This document shows positions 15,361-23,381 of a stretch of 30,863 nucleotides of DNA, piece after piece. The first letter of the stretch is position 1, and each line of letters begins with the position of its first letter. This DNA comes from CAZDCD01 sp964503885 (GTDB taxonomy: Bacteria > Bacteroidota > Bacteroidia > Bacteroidales > UBA10428). A program made the translations under genes and the position numbers. The notes under the pieces are model-generated. The model had not been told where the DNA came from, made no database searches, and was given only the letters and a program-made list of their open reading frames with translations. The stretch covers positions 1 to 30,863 of the forward strand of contig CAZDCD010000039.1 of the NCBI GenBank assembly GCA_964503885.1, written 5' to 3'.

Positions 15361-16698
15361 ATGGTAAAACGCAATGTAATTATAATCGGGGCCGCTGGCA
15401 GGGATTTTCATAATTTCAATACCTTTTTCAGGGAAAATGAAGCGTATAATGTTATTGCATTTACTGCGGCCCAGATACCCGATATCGACGACAGGAAATA
15501 TCCGCCGGAATTGGCGGGCAACCTCTACCCCAATGGAATTCCCATTTATGGCGAGGAAGAGCTGGAAGACCTCATCGCAAGCCGTAACGTGGATGTATGC
15601 GTATTTTCTTACAGTGATATCCCATACCAGAAAGTTATGACGATCGGGGCCCGTGTAAACGCGGCCGGAGCGAATTTCCTGCTCCTGGGTCACCGAGAAA
15701 CCATGCTTAAGAGCAGTAAACCTGTAATTGCAGTCGGGGCGGTGAGAACGGGCTGCGGAAAATCGCAAACTTCGAGGCGGGTTATCGAAATACTAATGAG
15801 GAAAGGATTAAAGGTGGTAGCTATAAGACACCCAATGCCTTACGGCGACCTGAGAAAACAAAAAGTACAACGTTTTGCAGGACTTGCCGACCTTGAAAAA
15901 CACCAATGCACCATTGAGGAGATGGAAGAATATGAACCGCATATAATCCGCGGAAATGTGATCTATGCAGGGGTTGACTATAAGGCCATCCTTGACGCGG
16001 CTGAAAACGATCCTAACGGCTGTGATGTAATCCTGTGGGACGGGGGCAATAACGATTTCCCGTTTTACAAACCCGACCTGATGATCACGGTCACAGATCC
16101 CCACCGAGCCGGACATGAGCTCGGGTATTACCCGGGTGAGATCACTCTTAGGCTGGCCAATGTGGTGATCATCAATAAGATCGACAGTGCCAAACCCGAA
16201 GATATCCAGGTTGTGCGGGAAAATATCCAGAAGATTAATCCCGGGGCTGTGGTGATCGACGGCGCTTCACCCATATTGGTAGACCATCCGGAACGGATCC
16301 GCGGCAATCGTTGCCTGGTCATTGAAGACGGACCGACCCTTACTCACGGTGAAATGAAAATTGGGGCAGGCACGGTCGCTGCACTGAAATGGGGTGCATC
16401 AGAACTGGTCGATCCGCGTGAGTATGCCGTGGGCAAATTGATTGAGACCTTCAAAAAATACCCTGCCATAGGTACTTTGCTGCCGGCCATGGGATATGGC
16501 AACCAACAGATCAGGGACCTTGAGAAAACCATCAATGCCACACCTTGTGATGTGGTGGTCATCGGCACACCTATCGACCTGAACCGAATTGTAAAAATCA
16601 ATAAACCCACGGTACGGGTAACCTACGAGCTGCAGGAAATCGGTAAACCCGACCTGGAACAGGTGCTTGTGGGATTTGCTAAGCGATTAGGTGATTAA
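15361..16698 (+). CDS. Cyclic 2,3-diphosphoglycerate synthetase-like P-loop protein
   Basis: The 445-residue protein resembles the family annotated as cyclic 2,3-diphosphoglycerate synthetase. In methanogens this makes an intracellular cyclic phosphoester from 2,3-diphosphoglycerate and ATP. Visible features: an N-terminal Rossmann-like part (VIIIGAAGRDFHNFNTFF), a P-loop GAVRTGCGKSQTSRR (about residues 127-141), a Walker B-like strand VILWDGGNNDFPF (about 226), TVTDPHRAGHELGYYPGE and a nucleotide-base motif VIINKID (about 271). The last residues (KRLGD) are encoded by the first unit of the periodic repeat that follows. The chemical role in Bacteroidota is not established. The start has an exceptionally good Shine-Dalgarno for this phylum (GGAGG, 6 nt spacing). 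Confidence 0.8.
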   Translation: MVKRNVIIIGAAGRDFHNFNTFFRENEAYNVIAFTAAQIPDIDDRKYPPELAGNLYPNGIPIYGEEELEDLIASRNVDVCVFSYSDIPYQKVMTIGARVNAAGANFLLLGHRETMLKSSKPVIAVGAVRTGCGKSQTSRRVIEILMRKGLKVVAIRHPMPYGDLRKQKVQRFAGLADLEKHQCTIEEMEEYEPHIIRGNVIYAGVDYKAILDAAENDPNGCDVILWDGGNNDFPFYKPDLMITVTDPHRAGHELGYYPGEITLRLANVVIINKIDSAKPEDIQVVRENIQKINPGAVVIDGASPILVDHPERIRGNRCLVIEDGPTLTHGEMKIGAGTVAALKWGASELVDPREYAVGKLIETFKKYPAIGTLLPAMGYGNQQIRDLEKTINATPCDVVVIGTPIDLNRIVKINKPTVRVTYELQEIGKPDLEQVLVGFAKRLGD

Positions 16699-16822
16699 GT
16701 GATTGAGTGGCGTAATAGGTAATCAGAGTGATGCGTTCGCCATGGCGGAGGGTTCCTGCCTGGCCGGCAGGCAGGCAAGCTTTGAACATTGAACACTGAA
16801 CCTGAAACACCAAACCCGGAAC
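16684..16822. repeat. Periodic repeat tract overlapping a stop codon, with palindrome
   Basis: Degenerate 8-nt units (GCGATTAG, GTGATTAA, GTGATTGA) start inside the last codons of the preceding gene and cross its stop. A palindromic element follows: CCTGCC (16755-16760), TGGCC, GGCAGG (16766-16771). Then come 7-nt units TTTGAAC ATTGAAC ACTGAAC. Positions 16772-16794 are 22/23 identical to 308-330. Confidence 0.6.
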
Positions 16823-16828
16823 AACTCC

Positions 16829-16858
16829 TTGCACATCCCGCTAAAAGTGCTATTTTTG
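16829..16858 (+). promoter_or_regulatory. Promoter of the heptose-7-phosphate kinase gene
   Basis: TTG (16829-16831), 19 nt, then TATTTTTG (16851-16858): an exact fit to the Bacteroidota -33/-7 pattern. The expected transcription start is near 16864, so the TTG at 16829 cannot be the start codon. GTG 16883 is then the first in-frame start in the message. Confidence 0.7.
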
Positions 16859-16882
16859 TCGTTCAAGCATTCTGCCAATACA

Positions 16883-17884
16883 GTGACAAAACAATCCATT
16901 ACCCAGATCCTTGAAAAGTTCAGCAGGCTTAAGGTGCTTATCGTCGGTGATGTCATGGTCGATTCATATATATGGGGCAACGTTACCCGGATTTCACCGG
17001 AGGCGCCTGTACCTGTGGTTTCACAGAGGAATAATGAATACAGGATGGGAGGTGCGGCAAATGTGGCCCGCAATATCCGGTCCCTGGGAGCCGAACCCAT
17101 ATTGTGTTCGGTGATCGGAAATGATTCCGGAGGTGAGCTCTTTACCAGGTTGCTCAACGAGGATACTTTATCCCAGGAGGGTATTGTAAGATCAGCAACG
17201 CGGATCACTACAGTAAAAACCAGGGTAATTTGCGGGAGCCAGCATCTTCTGCGTATCGATCATGAGACGGAAGAATACCTCGACAAGACATTAGAGGAAG
17301 AACTTTATCAACGGTTCGAGTACATCTGCTCAACCAATACAATTGGCGCCATAATTTTCCAGGATTATGATAAAGGGGCGATTACCCCCGGGCTGATTGA
17401 AAAGATCACCGGCTTTGCCTGCGAAAACAGGATTCCGGTTCTTGTAGACCCGAAAAAGAGAAATTTCAACCATTACAGGAACGTGACCCTGTTTAAACCC
17501 AATTTCAGGGAGCTGATAGAGGGACTGAACATCCATGTCGGGAAAAAAGATTTCGATTCAATCTTCAATGCAGCCAAAATGCTGCATTCCGGGCATGATT
17601 TCAAGCTTGTTATGATTACATTATCAGAACACGGGATGCTGATCAGCGATAACAAAACATACCATGTTGTTCCAGCTGAAAAACGCGATATCGCAGATGT
17701 TTCTGGCGCCGGTGATACTGTGATCAGTATGGCTGCCTTGTGCCTTGCTATAGGTCTTTCACCCAAGAACACTGCGTTTCTATGCAATATATCAGGTGGT
17801 CTGGTTTGTGAGAAGATAGGCGTTGTGCCTGTTGATAAGAACGATCTGATCAGGGAACTGGAAATGTCAGATACTGGATTCTAG
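16883..17884 (+). CDS. rfaE1: D-glycero-beta-D-manno-heptose-7-phosphate kinase (kinase domain of HldE)
   Basis: PfkB-family kinase that phosphorylates C1 of heptose 7-phosphate in ADP-heptose synthesis for the LPS core. From GTG 16883 it is 333 residues: VTKQSITQILEKFSRLKV, then LIVGDVMVDSYIWG (about residue 18), SPEAPVPVV, RMGGAANVARNI (substrate loop), VDPKKRNFNHYRN, and the ATP/anion-hole motif DVSGAGDTVISMAAL with catalytic Asp (about residue 277). The E. coli nucleotidyltransferase half is absent, as usual in Bacteroidota, where it is a separate gene (not in this window). A start at TTG 16829 would add 18 odd residues and lies inside the promoter. Its final codons merge into a 7-nt repeat. 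Confidence 0.92.
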   Translation: MTKQSITQILEKFSRLKVLIVGDVMVDSYIWGNVTRISPEAPVPVVSQRNNEYRMGGAANVARNIRSLGAEPILCSVIGNDSGGELFTRLLNEDTLSQEGIVRSATRITTVKTRVICGSQHLLRIDHETEEYLDKTLEEELYQRFEYICSTNTIGAIIFQDYDKGAITPGLIEKITGFACENRIPVLVDPKKRNFNHYRNVTLFKPNFRELIEGLNIHVGKKDFDSIFNAAKMLHSGHDFKLVMITLSEHGMLISDNKTYHVVPAEKRDIADVSGAGDTVISMAALCLAIGLSPKNTAFLCNISGGLVCEKIGVVPVDKNDLIRELEMSDTGF

Positions 17885-18037
17885 TTATTAGATATCGGAG
17901 CGTAGCGGAAATCCTGCCTTGGCGGGACTGGATGCTTGATGCCGGATAAAAAAAACATTTAGTATTCGGCGTACTGTAATCAGTTTTTATACAGCACTTT
18001 AGGTGTCAATTACTGCTTACCGATTACTGCTCTTCCC
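17867..18037. repeat. Periodic (7-nt) repeat tract after rfaE1
   Basis: Units GATACTG GATTCTA GTTATTA GATATCG begin within the last codons of rfaE1. Near 18006-18032 the sequence reads TTACTGC TTACCGA TTACTGC TC, again period 7. In between, CTGGATGCTTGATGCCGGAT is close to the reverse complement of the unit at 182-195. No gene is supported here. Confidence 0.55.
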
Positions 18038-18039
18038 CC

Positions 18040-19149
18040 TCACACCTTCTGCAACACTTCCGGAATTCCCTTCAGGGAGACCTCTTTCCCGGAGGCAGCA
18101 GCTTCGTATATCTTCCGGATGATGAACACATCGCGCATGCCCATCTCCCCCGGTACAATGCAACCGGTATCCTGCATTACACATTGTGTAAAGGCATCCA
18201 TTTGCCGGGCCTGCTGGTTTATAGCGGGCAGGTTCATCGGTCCGTCTGGAGTGATCCCGTTGATACCGCTATAGGAGAATGCCGGCCTCAACTCTATAAT
18301 TCCCTTGTCCACTTTGGCTTTCAGGTAATTGTGTACATTTTCATAGCTTGAAATGCATGAACTGGTATATCCCGAAGGGAATTTCAGGGTCCATTCTATT
18401 GTGCCTTCCACACCGGTAAAGAATTCCTTATCTATAGTAATATTCTTTGCAGTGACGCTTTCAGGAAGCTCACCGGATGTGTAAATCGAACCCTGGATGC
18501 AGTAAATACCCAGGTCGACCAATGGTCCGCCGCCCGCCATCTGTTTATTCAGCCTCCAGGCATTGTGATCGCTGAGGACAAAGGAAAAACCTGATGAGAG
18601 TTGCCTGATGCTGCCGTAAACAGCCTGCTGACCGAGTTCCATAATCCTCTGATGGTGGAGCTCGAAATGCAGCCTGTAGCCGATCGACAGCTTTTTGCCG
18701 GCTTTGCTGCAAGTGTCGATCATCTTCTGACATTCATCAACGGTAATGGCCATAGGCTTTTCACAAATCACATGTTTGCCGGCTTCGGCAGCCCGTATGG
18801 TATATTCGGCATGCATGTTGTTGGGCAGTACCACATATACGATGTCGATATCAGGATTGTCAGCAATGTTATCGAAATTTTTATAGTTATAGATATTCTT
18901 TGCGGGAATGTTGTATTTCTGAGCCCACAGGATCTCTTTTTCGGGGGTTCCGGTGACGATGCCGGCCAGGTAGCACAGGTTCGTCTCGAGAAGAGCCGGG
19001 GCCAGTTGGCCCGAGGCATAACGCCCGAGACCCACCAGGGCGATTCCCAGCTTTTTGTTCTGTGAAAGACCGGGAAGCGGCAAACGTGTTGAAATAAATG
19101 CAGCTGTTCCGGCTTTCAGCGTGCGGGAGATGAACTGACGTCTTTTCAT
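18040..19149 (-). CDS. Exported Gfo/Idh/MocA family oxidoreductase
   Basis: NAD(P)-dependent sugar or polyol dehydrogenase fold, 369 residues. The N-terminus MKRRQFISRTLKAGTAAF has a twin-arginine-like motif (RRQFI) and a hydrophobic stretch, so it is probably exported by Tat, as for glucose-fructose oxidoreductase. The mature part has the Rossmann motif ALVGLGRYASG (about residues 37-47), VVLPNNMHAEY, the family signature CEKPMA (about 129-134) with the substrate-side Lys, and SIGYRLHF. The C-terminal half holds the alpha/beta substrate domain (GGGPLVDLGIYCIQG). The substrate is unknown. It is transcribed toward the repeat tract after rfaE1. There is no operon partner in the window. Confidence 0.9.
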   Translation of the reverse strand: MKRRQFISRTLKAGTAAFISTRLPLPGLSQNKKLGIALVGLGRYASGQLAPALLETNLCYLAGIVTGTPEKEILWAQKYNIPAKNIYNYKNFDNIADNPDIDIVYVVLPNNMHAEYTIRAAEAGKHVICEKPMAITVDECQKMIDTCSKAGKKLSIGYRLHFELHHQRIMELGQQAVYGSIRQLSSGFSFVLSDHNAWRLNKQMAGGGPLVDLGIYCIQGSIYTSGELPESVTAKNITIDKEFFTGVEGTIEWTLKFPSGYTSSCISSYENVHNYLKAKVDKGIIELRPAFSYSGINGITPDGPMNLPAINQQARQMDAFTQCVMQDTGCIVPGEMGMRDVFIIRKIYEAAASGKEVSLKGIPEVLQKV

Positions 19150-19264
19150 AGGTGGTGGAGTTTAGGGATTAAAAGAATACGTTGTTAATATAAACAAATT
19201 TTTGGGGATATGTTTCATTAAGTGGAATAACAAGCTATGATGCGGAGAGGTGATCACATTTTTA

Positions 19265-19975
19265 TTTAGTTCTTTTTGATCAAGCAAAAAGAACCAAAAA
19301 ATCAAGAAAAAAATATGTTTTTCCCCGCTCCTGGCTTTTACCGGCCTTCGCATTTATCCCCTTCTCTCCTAGCATACACACATGCCGGTCATGAAAAAAG
19401 TTTGCTGCTACGGCCTAAAAGTCAATTCATTCCGGCCCTGGCTCGCATTTTTTTCTGGCCCTCACACTGGTATCGAGTAATATTCGGCGTTAATTTATAA
19501 TTAAGCTTTTCATTAATAATGTAAGTAAAATTGAAAGTACACATTTCCCGTTTTGCTCGATCTTTGAAATGCTGGCTTAGCCAGCCTTGCGAAGCATGAT
19601 TTCACAGGTCTGGACCATCGTACCTGTTCATTTAATAATGCCAAAGCTTTATTAAGATTGTGTAATTACATAAACGACACTTTTTTTACATTTCTGAAAG
19701 AACTGCAGAGCAGCGACCTGGTTGTAGAAAAAACTATCAGAGCCATTAACCATGTCAACTGCCTTGTTTATTCATTGTAAAGACAATCCATGACACAGAA
19801 TTGTGATAACCTTTGAACAGAGGACCCGGCACCTTACAATCAGATATAAATAATTATCCGGGCAAGAGAATGCTAATTGTAAATTTTTAAAAGTTTATGA
19901 TAGTGTAGATGGTTTCTTAGACATCATAATTGAAGAACAATGAAATGTTAATTCTCAAAATTCAAGTGTTTACTT
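19265..19975. other. Long intergenic region with hairpin element and possible gene remnant
   Basis: No intact gene is supported between 19150 and 19975. A perfect stem TTCTTTTTG (19270-19278) / CAAAAAGAA (19285-19293) opens a C/T-rich stretch to about 19500 that resembles a dispersed element. Near 19572-19586 GCTGGCT/AGCCAGC forms a second palindrome inside a longer imperfect stem (TGAAAT...ATTTCA). From about 19571 to 19780 the plus strand has an open frame of some 70 codons without a good start, containing FLKELQSSDLVVEKTIRAIN; this may be the tail of a decayed gene or chance. AT-rich sequence before 19976 should hold the promoter of the AraC gene, but no clear TAnnTTTG is visible. Confidence 0.5.
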
Positions 19976-21097
19976 ATGAAAGTCGATTTTCTTGATATAC
20001 TTCTTATCATTTTATTTTTTCAATTATTATCCTTCTTGCCGTTCTTATTTTTTCAAAAAACAAAAAAGGGTATTTCCAATAAAATACTTGGAATTTTTTT
20101 ACTGGCAAAAGCACTTTGTATCTCCAATATGCTCAGCTTTAGATTGTGGGATTATACATATAACCATTTTCCTCATACACTGTTCTTTGGATCTTCTTTT
20201 ACCATATTATGGGGACCTTCACTGTATTTTTACATAAAATCATTGACCGACAGCAGTTTCCGGTTCAAAAAAAAAGACTTTTTGCATATTGTCCCGTTTT
20301 TAAGTCATTTCGTATATCTTACTTTTAAATATCATCTATTCACTGCGGATGTCAAGAGAGACCTGCTGAATTCCGGTAATTTATTCCCTCCTGACTTTTG
20401 GAATTATTTTTATGGTCTTTTGCATATCTATATTTTTATATACACCATTGCCTCGTTGCATCTGATCAGTGGTTACCGTTTAAAAATTAAGAATTCGTTC
20501 TCAGCACTCCGATCTGTTAACTTATCCTGGATGAGTTTTATTCTTTATGGATTTATTCTGAAGTGGATCTTTGATGTATGGTATTACCTTTCCAATGCAC
20601 ATCCTGAAAGGGCTTTCGTTTCCCTGGTAATTTCAAGGATATTGCTGTTTATTTTTATAAATGCACTGATATACAAAGGATTAAAAAGTCCTGTTGTATT
20701 CATTGGTGTGACCGGTGAATCAAGATGCAGGAAAAAATCGCTGTCAGAACCATTGCGTAAAAAATACCTGAGAAGGTTGCTTAACTGTATGGAAAACGAA
20801 AAACCCTATTTAAACCCTGAATTAACGTTGGTCGAACTGGCTGAAATCGTCTCAATACCTTCCCGCTCATTATCCGAGGTGATCAATGAATCACTGAATC
20901 AAAATTTTTATGATTTTATAAACAATTACAGAATTAAAGAATCCGAACTCCTTTTATCCGATTCAACAAGCAGATTTAAAACCATACTTGAAGTGTTGTT
21001 TGAGGTAGGTTTTAACAGCAAATCTTCATTTAATACCGCATTTAAAAAAAATACAGGAATGACCCCGACGGCATATAAAAGAATTCAGTCTGTTTAA
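19976..21097 (+). CDS. Membrane-bound AraC-family transcriptional regulator
   Basis: The 373-residue protein has about seven N-terminal hydrophobic segments (residues about 5-250, beginning MKVDFLDILLIILFFQLLSF) and a C-terminal AraC-type double HTH (about 275-372). Its HTH parts are TLVELAEIVSIPSRSLSEVI and EVLFEVGFNSKSSFNTAFKK, ending GMTPTAYKR. Membrane AraC proteins of this kind are common in Bacteroidota. They presumably sense something in the membrane and act on nearby promoters; this mechanism is inferred. It lies 168 nt upstream of the secreted propeller gene on the same strand and may control it. It is AT-rich, like the stretch before it. Confidence 0.88.
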   Translation: MKVDFLDILLIILFFQLLSFLPFLFFQKTKKGISNKILGIFLLAKALCISNMLSFRLWDYTYNHFPHTLFFGSSFTILWGPSLYFYIKSLTDSSFRFKKKDFLHIVPFLSHFVYLTFKYHLFTADVKRDLLNSGNLFPPDFWNYFYGLLHIYIFIYTIASLHLISGYRLKIKNSFSALRSVNLSWMSFILYGFILKWIFDVWYYLSNAHPERAFVSLVISRILLFIFINALIYKGLKSPVVFIGVTGESRCRKKSLSEPLRKKYLRRLLNCMENEKPYLNPELTLVELAEIVSIPSRSLSEVINESLNQNFYDFINNYRIKESELLLSDSTSRFKTILEVLFEVGFNSKSSFNTAFKKNTGMTPTAYKRIQSV

Positions 21098-21228
21098 ATT
21101 CGTATTCTGTATTATAAAAAAATCATAGCACAACTTTAAAAACAGTCAGCCTGAATTAAACGGTTTAAAAAATGGTATTTCTAATTACGCTGTGCAATTA
21201 TCCGGACATTTTCTGGTATTTATCCCAT

Positions 21229-21236
21229 TATTTTTG
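21229..21236 (+). promoter_or_regulatory. -7 element of the PQQ-type propeller gene
   Basis: TATTTTTG, an exact TAnnTTTG match, lies 30 nt before ATG 21266, giving a leader of about 23 nt. The -33 TTG is only partly met (TTTTCTG near 21209-21215), which would fit an activated promoter. Confidence 0.5.
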
Positions 21237-21265
21237 AAGCCAGTAATTCTTAAAGATCAAGAAAA

Positions 21266-23005
21266 ATGAAAAACAAATACATGGTATTCATCGGGATCTT
21301 GTTTACATTTTCAAACGTAAATAAGGCAACAGCAAGCGAAATAATAAAATGGAATTTTACAGCAGGAGGGAAAATTTATTCTTCACCTGTTGTTCGCAAT
21401 GATACGCTTTTTATCGGCAGTGCAGACAGCTTTTTTTATGCCCTCGATGCGGCTACAGGTGATAAACTCTGGCAATATAATACAAATAATCAGATTTTAT
21501 CCACTGCGGCTCTTTATGGGAACAGAGTGATTATTGAAAGCGGCAATATATTATATGGTCTGGATATGGGAGGAAATTTACTGTGGACCGATACATTGTA
21601 TAATGGTGCAGTCATAAATCAGCACGAAGAATGGGATTGTTTCAGGTCTTCGCCCGAAATTGTTAACGGTATTGCATATATCGGATCGGAAAAAGGTCTT
21701 GTAATTGGTGTTGATGCCATTACAGGTGCAAGGGTATTTGAGGCGCAAACATCTGAAGCGAATGCTACTATTGAAACAACTCCTGCCATATACAACAGTA
21801 AAATTTATGTGGGAGATTATCTGGGCGTTTTTTCAGTTTTTGATTTAAATACCGGTGACCTGGTTTGGAGCCACGACACCAAGGAAGACAATGTATCCAA
21901 CTATTATTCCATACTGTCAAAACCCCTTATTTATAATGATACTTTATATTTTGCAGGAAGGACCTGCCTGCTGTATGCAATGAATCCCGAGACCGGAGAG
22001 GTATACTGGACATATCACGACAGTAAGAATATGTGGCTTTACGGAGGGCCAGTTGTATCTGATGATATTATCTATGTGGGCAGCTCATACCAGCAATCTC
22101 TTTTTGCCTTCAGTTCGGATACTGCAAAATTAATAAAGGCAACAGATGTTTATGGTCTGAACTACGGCAATCCGACAATACATGATGATTACGTGCTGAT
22201 TGGTACGGGAGATGTCAGTCACCATACAATCGGTTCTTTAACCATAGTGAATAAAAATACCGGTGGTATTGAAGAAAAGCTGAATCTCGGCGGTTGGGTT
22301 CAGAATACACCTGCTTTTTACAACGGAATTATTTACTTCGGTTGTGAAGATGGAAATGTATATGCCGTAAATGAGCAGAACCTAATCAACCAGTTAAGAC
22401 CCAATATATTCCTGAAAGATTACGATGTCCTTGATCTTGGAGCGCACACCGGTTCAGGAAGTATAGACATGGTTGTTTATGTTCATAATGACGGGGAGGC
22501 AAAAGACTCGGTTGTTGTACGTTCCGTAAATTATGCAACAATTGTTCCTTCCTTCTTTTCCATTGAACCGGATGATTCTATAAAGGTGGAAATATCACTT
22601 GATCTTTCGGGATTGTCAGAAGGAACCAAAAGAGTCAAGGTCACTTTCGTATCGATATACAATATGTTGCCGCTGACGCTGGAAAAGTGGTTGGTATTCG
22701 AGATCAATGCAGTAACGGGTATATCAGATCATTTCAACCACAAACCTTCTTCCGTGAGCCAGAACTATCCGAATCCTTTAAATGAGTTTACATACATTGA
22801 ATATTCAGTTGAAAAGGAATGCTTTGTACAATTAAAGGTATTTGATCTCACAGGAAGGAAAGCAATTGACCTGGTCAATGGAGTAAAATCTCCGGGGACT
22901 CACGTCGTTTCATTAAATGCTTCAGAGCTGAAAGGAGGATTGTATTTTTATGAGTTTATTGCAGGTAATGTTCATGCCATCAAAAAAATGAATATTGCCA
23001 GATAA
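21266..23005 (+). CDS. Secreted PQQ-type beta-propeller protein with T9SS sorting domain
   Basis: 579 residues. A Sec signal peptide (1-24, ending NKATAS) is followed by a beta-propeller made of PQQ/BamB-like blades (about 30-375), seen as repeated GxxxALDAATGDKLWQY-type units: DSFFYALDAATGDKLWQY, GVDAITGARVFEA, VFDLNTGDLVWSH, AMNPETGEVYWTY, YAVNEQN. The blades lack an obvious PQQ dehydrogenase active site, so it is more likely a binding or scaffold protein than an enzyme. A beta-sandwich region follows (about 390-485), then a T9SS type A sorting domain (about 495-579, SQNYPNPLNEFTYIEYSV, GGLYFYEF, KKMNIAR). It sits downstream of the membrane AraC regulator. The ligand is unknown. Confidence 0.9.
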   Translation: MKNKYMVFIGILFTFSNVNKATASEIIKWNFTAGGKIYSSPVVRNDTLFIGSADSFFYALDAATGDKLWQYNTNNQILSTAALYGNRVIIESGNILYGLDMGGNLLWTDTLYNGAVINQHEEWDCFRSSPEIVNGIAYIGSEKGLVIGVDAITGARVFEAQTSEANATIETTPAIYNSKIYVGDYLGVFSVFDLNTGDLVWSHDTKEDNVSNYYSILSKPLIYNDTLYFAGRTCLLYAMNPETGEVYWTYHDSKNMWLYGGPVVSDDIIYVGSSYQQSLFAFSSDTAKLIKATDVYGLNYGNPTIHDDYVLIGTGDVSHHTIGSLTIVNKNTGGIEEKLNLGGWVQNTPAFYNGIIYFGCEDGNVYAVNEQNLINQLRPNIFLKDYDVLDLGAHTGSGSIDMVVYVHNDGEAKDSVVVRSVNYATIVPSFFSIEPDDSIKVEISLDLSGLSEGTKRVKVTFVSIYNMLPLTLEKWLVFEINAVTGISDHFNHKPSSVSQNYPNPLNEFTYIEYSVEKECFVQLKVFDLTGRKAIDLVNGVKSPGTHVVSLNASELKGGLYFYEFIAGNVHAIKKMNIAR

Positions 23006-23017
23006 TTATTGCCTCAC

Positions 23018-23041
23018 ATCAGGTGGTCTGTGGCCTGATGC
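23018..23041 (+). terminator. Weak hairpin after the propeller gene
   Basis: CATCAGG (23018-23024) and CCTGATG (23035-23041) form a 7-bp stem with a 10-nt loop, 13 nt after the stop codon. Only a broken T-rich stretch follows (to about 23055), so termination may be partial or Rho-assisted. Confidence 0.4.
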
Positions 23042-23189
23042 TTATGTCTTCTATTTTACGGGCATTTTAGCAAGGTTTGGAAGATAGGTTTGTTATTGGA
23101 TCAGCCATCCCCACTGTCCTGCGGACATCTTCCACTGAAATTAGAGAAAAATTCGCTGAAGGATTCATTTATCCAGCACCTCACTTTCG

Positions 23190-23205
23190 CTCTTCTTAAG
23201 AAGAG
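23190..23205. repeat. Perfect 16-bp palindrome next to the tRNA gene
   Basis: CTCTTCTTAAGAAGAG reads the same on both strands and lies 15 nt beyond the tRNA 3' end. With no loop and no T-run it is not a standard terminator. It could serve as a protein site or tRNA 3'-trailer structure. Confidence 0.55.
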
Positions 23206-23220
23206 TATCTGTGAGAGAAG

Positions 23221-23293
23221 TCGGGGTGAGAAGACTCGAACTTCCGGCCTCGTCGTCCCGAACGACGCGCGCTGCCAACTGCGCCACACCCCG
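23221..23293 (-). tRNA. tRNA-Pro (anticodon CGG)
   Basis: The minus strand folds into a complete cloverleaf of 73 nt. The acceptor CGGGGTG pairs with CACCCCG (C1-G72, typical of bacterial tRNA-Pro), with discriminator A73. The D-arm is GCGC/GCGC with loop AGTTGGCA. The anticodon stem CGTCG/CGACG encloses loop TTCGGGA, so the anticodon is CGG, reading CCG. The variable loop has 5 nt. The T-arm GGAAG/CTTCT has loop TTCGAGT. The 3' CCA is not encoded. The short ORFs across it are spurious. Confidence 0.96.
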
Positions 23294-23373
23294 CAGTACT
23301 ATTTCTGTTCTGTGTCAGAAAATTTGCAGAACGCAAAACCCGGAACACTGAAGACAGAACATTTCAAAGTGCA

Positions 23374-23381
23374 CAAAAATA
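23374..23381 (-). promoter_or_regulatory. Candidate -7 element for tRNA-Pro
   Basis: On the minus strand TATTTTTG, an exact TAnnTTTG, 80 nt before the mature tRNA. A TTTC lies at the -33 position, one base off TTTG. This would give a 5' leader of about 75 nt for RNase P to remove. Confidence 0.4.

Noticed and set aside
19782..19797. GACA boxes before the AraC gene
   Set aside because: They are 9 bp apart, not 21, and lie almost 200 nt from the start codon.
21201..21216. CCGGACA before the propeller gene as a third HTCS operator
   Set aside because: No second GACA box lies at 21 bp, and the distance to the -7 element differs.
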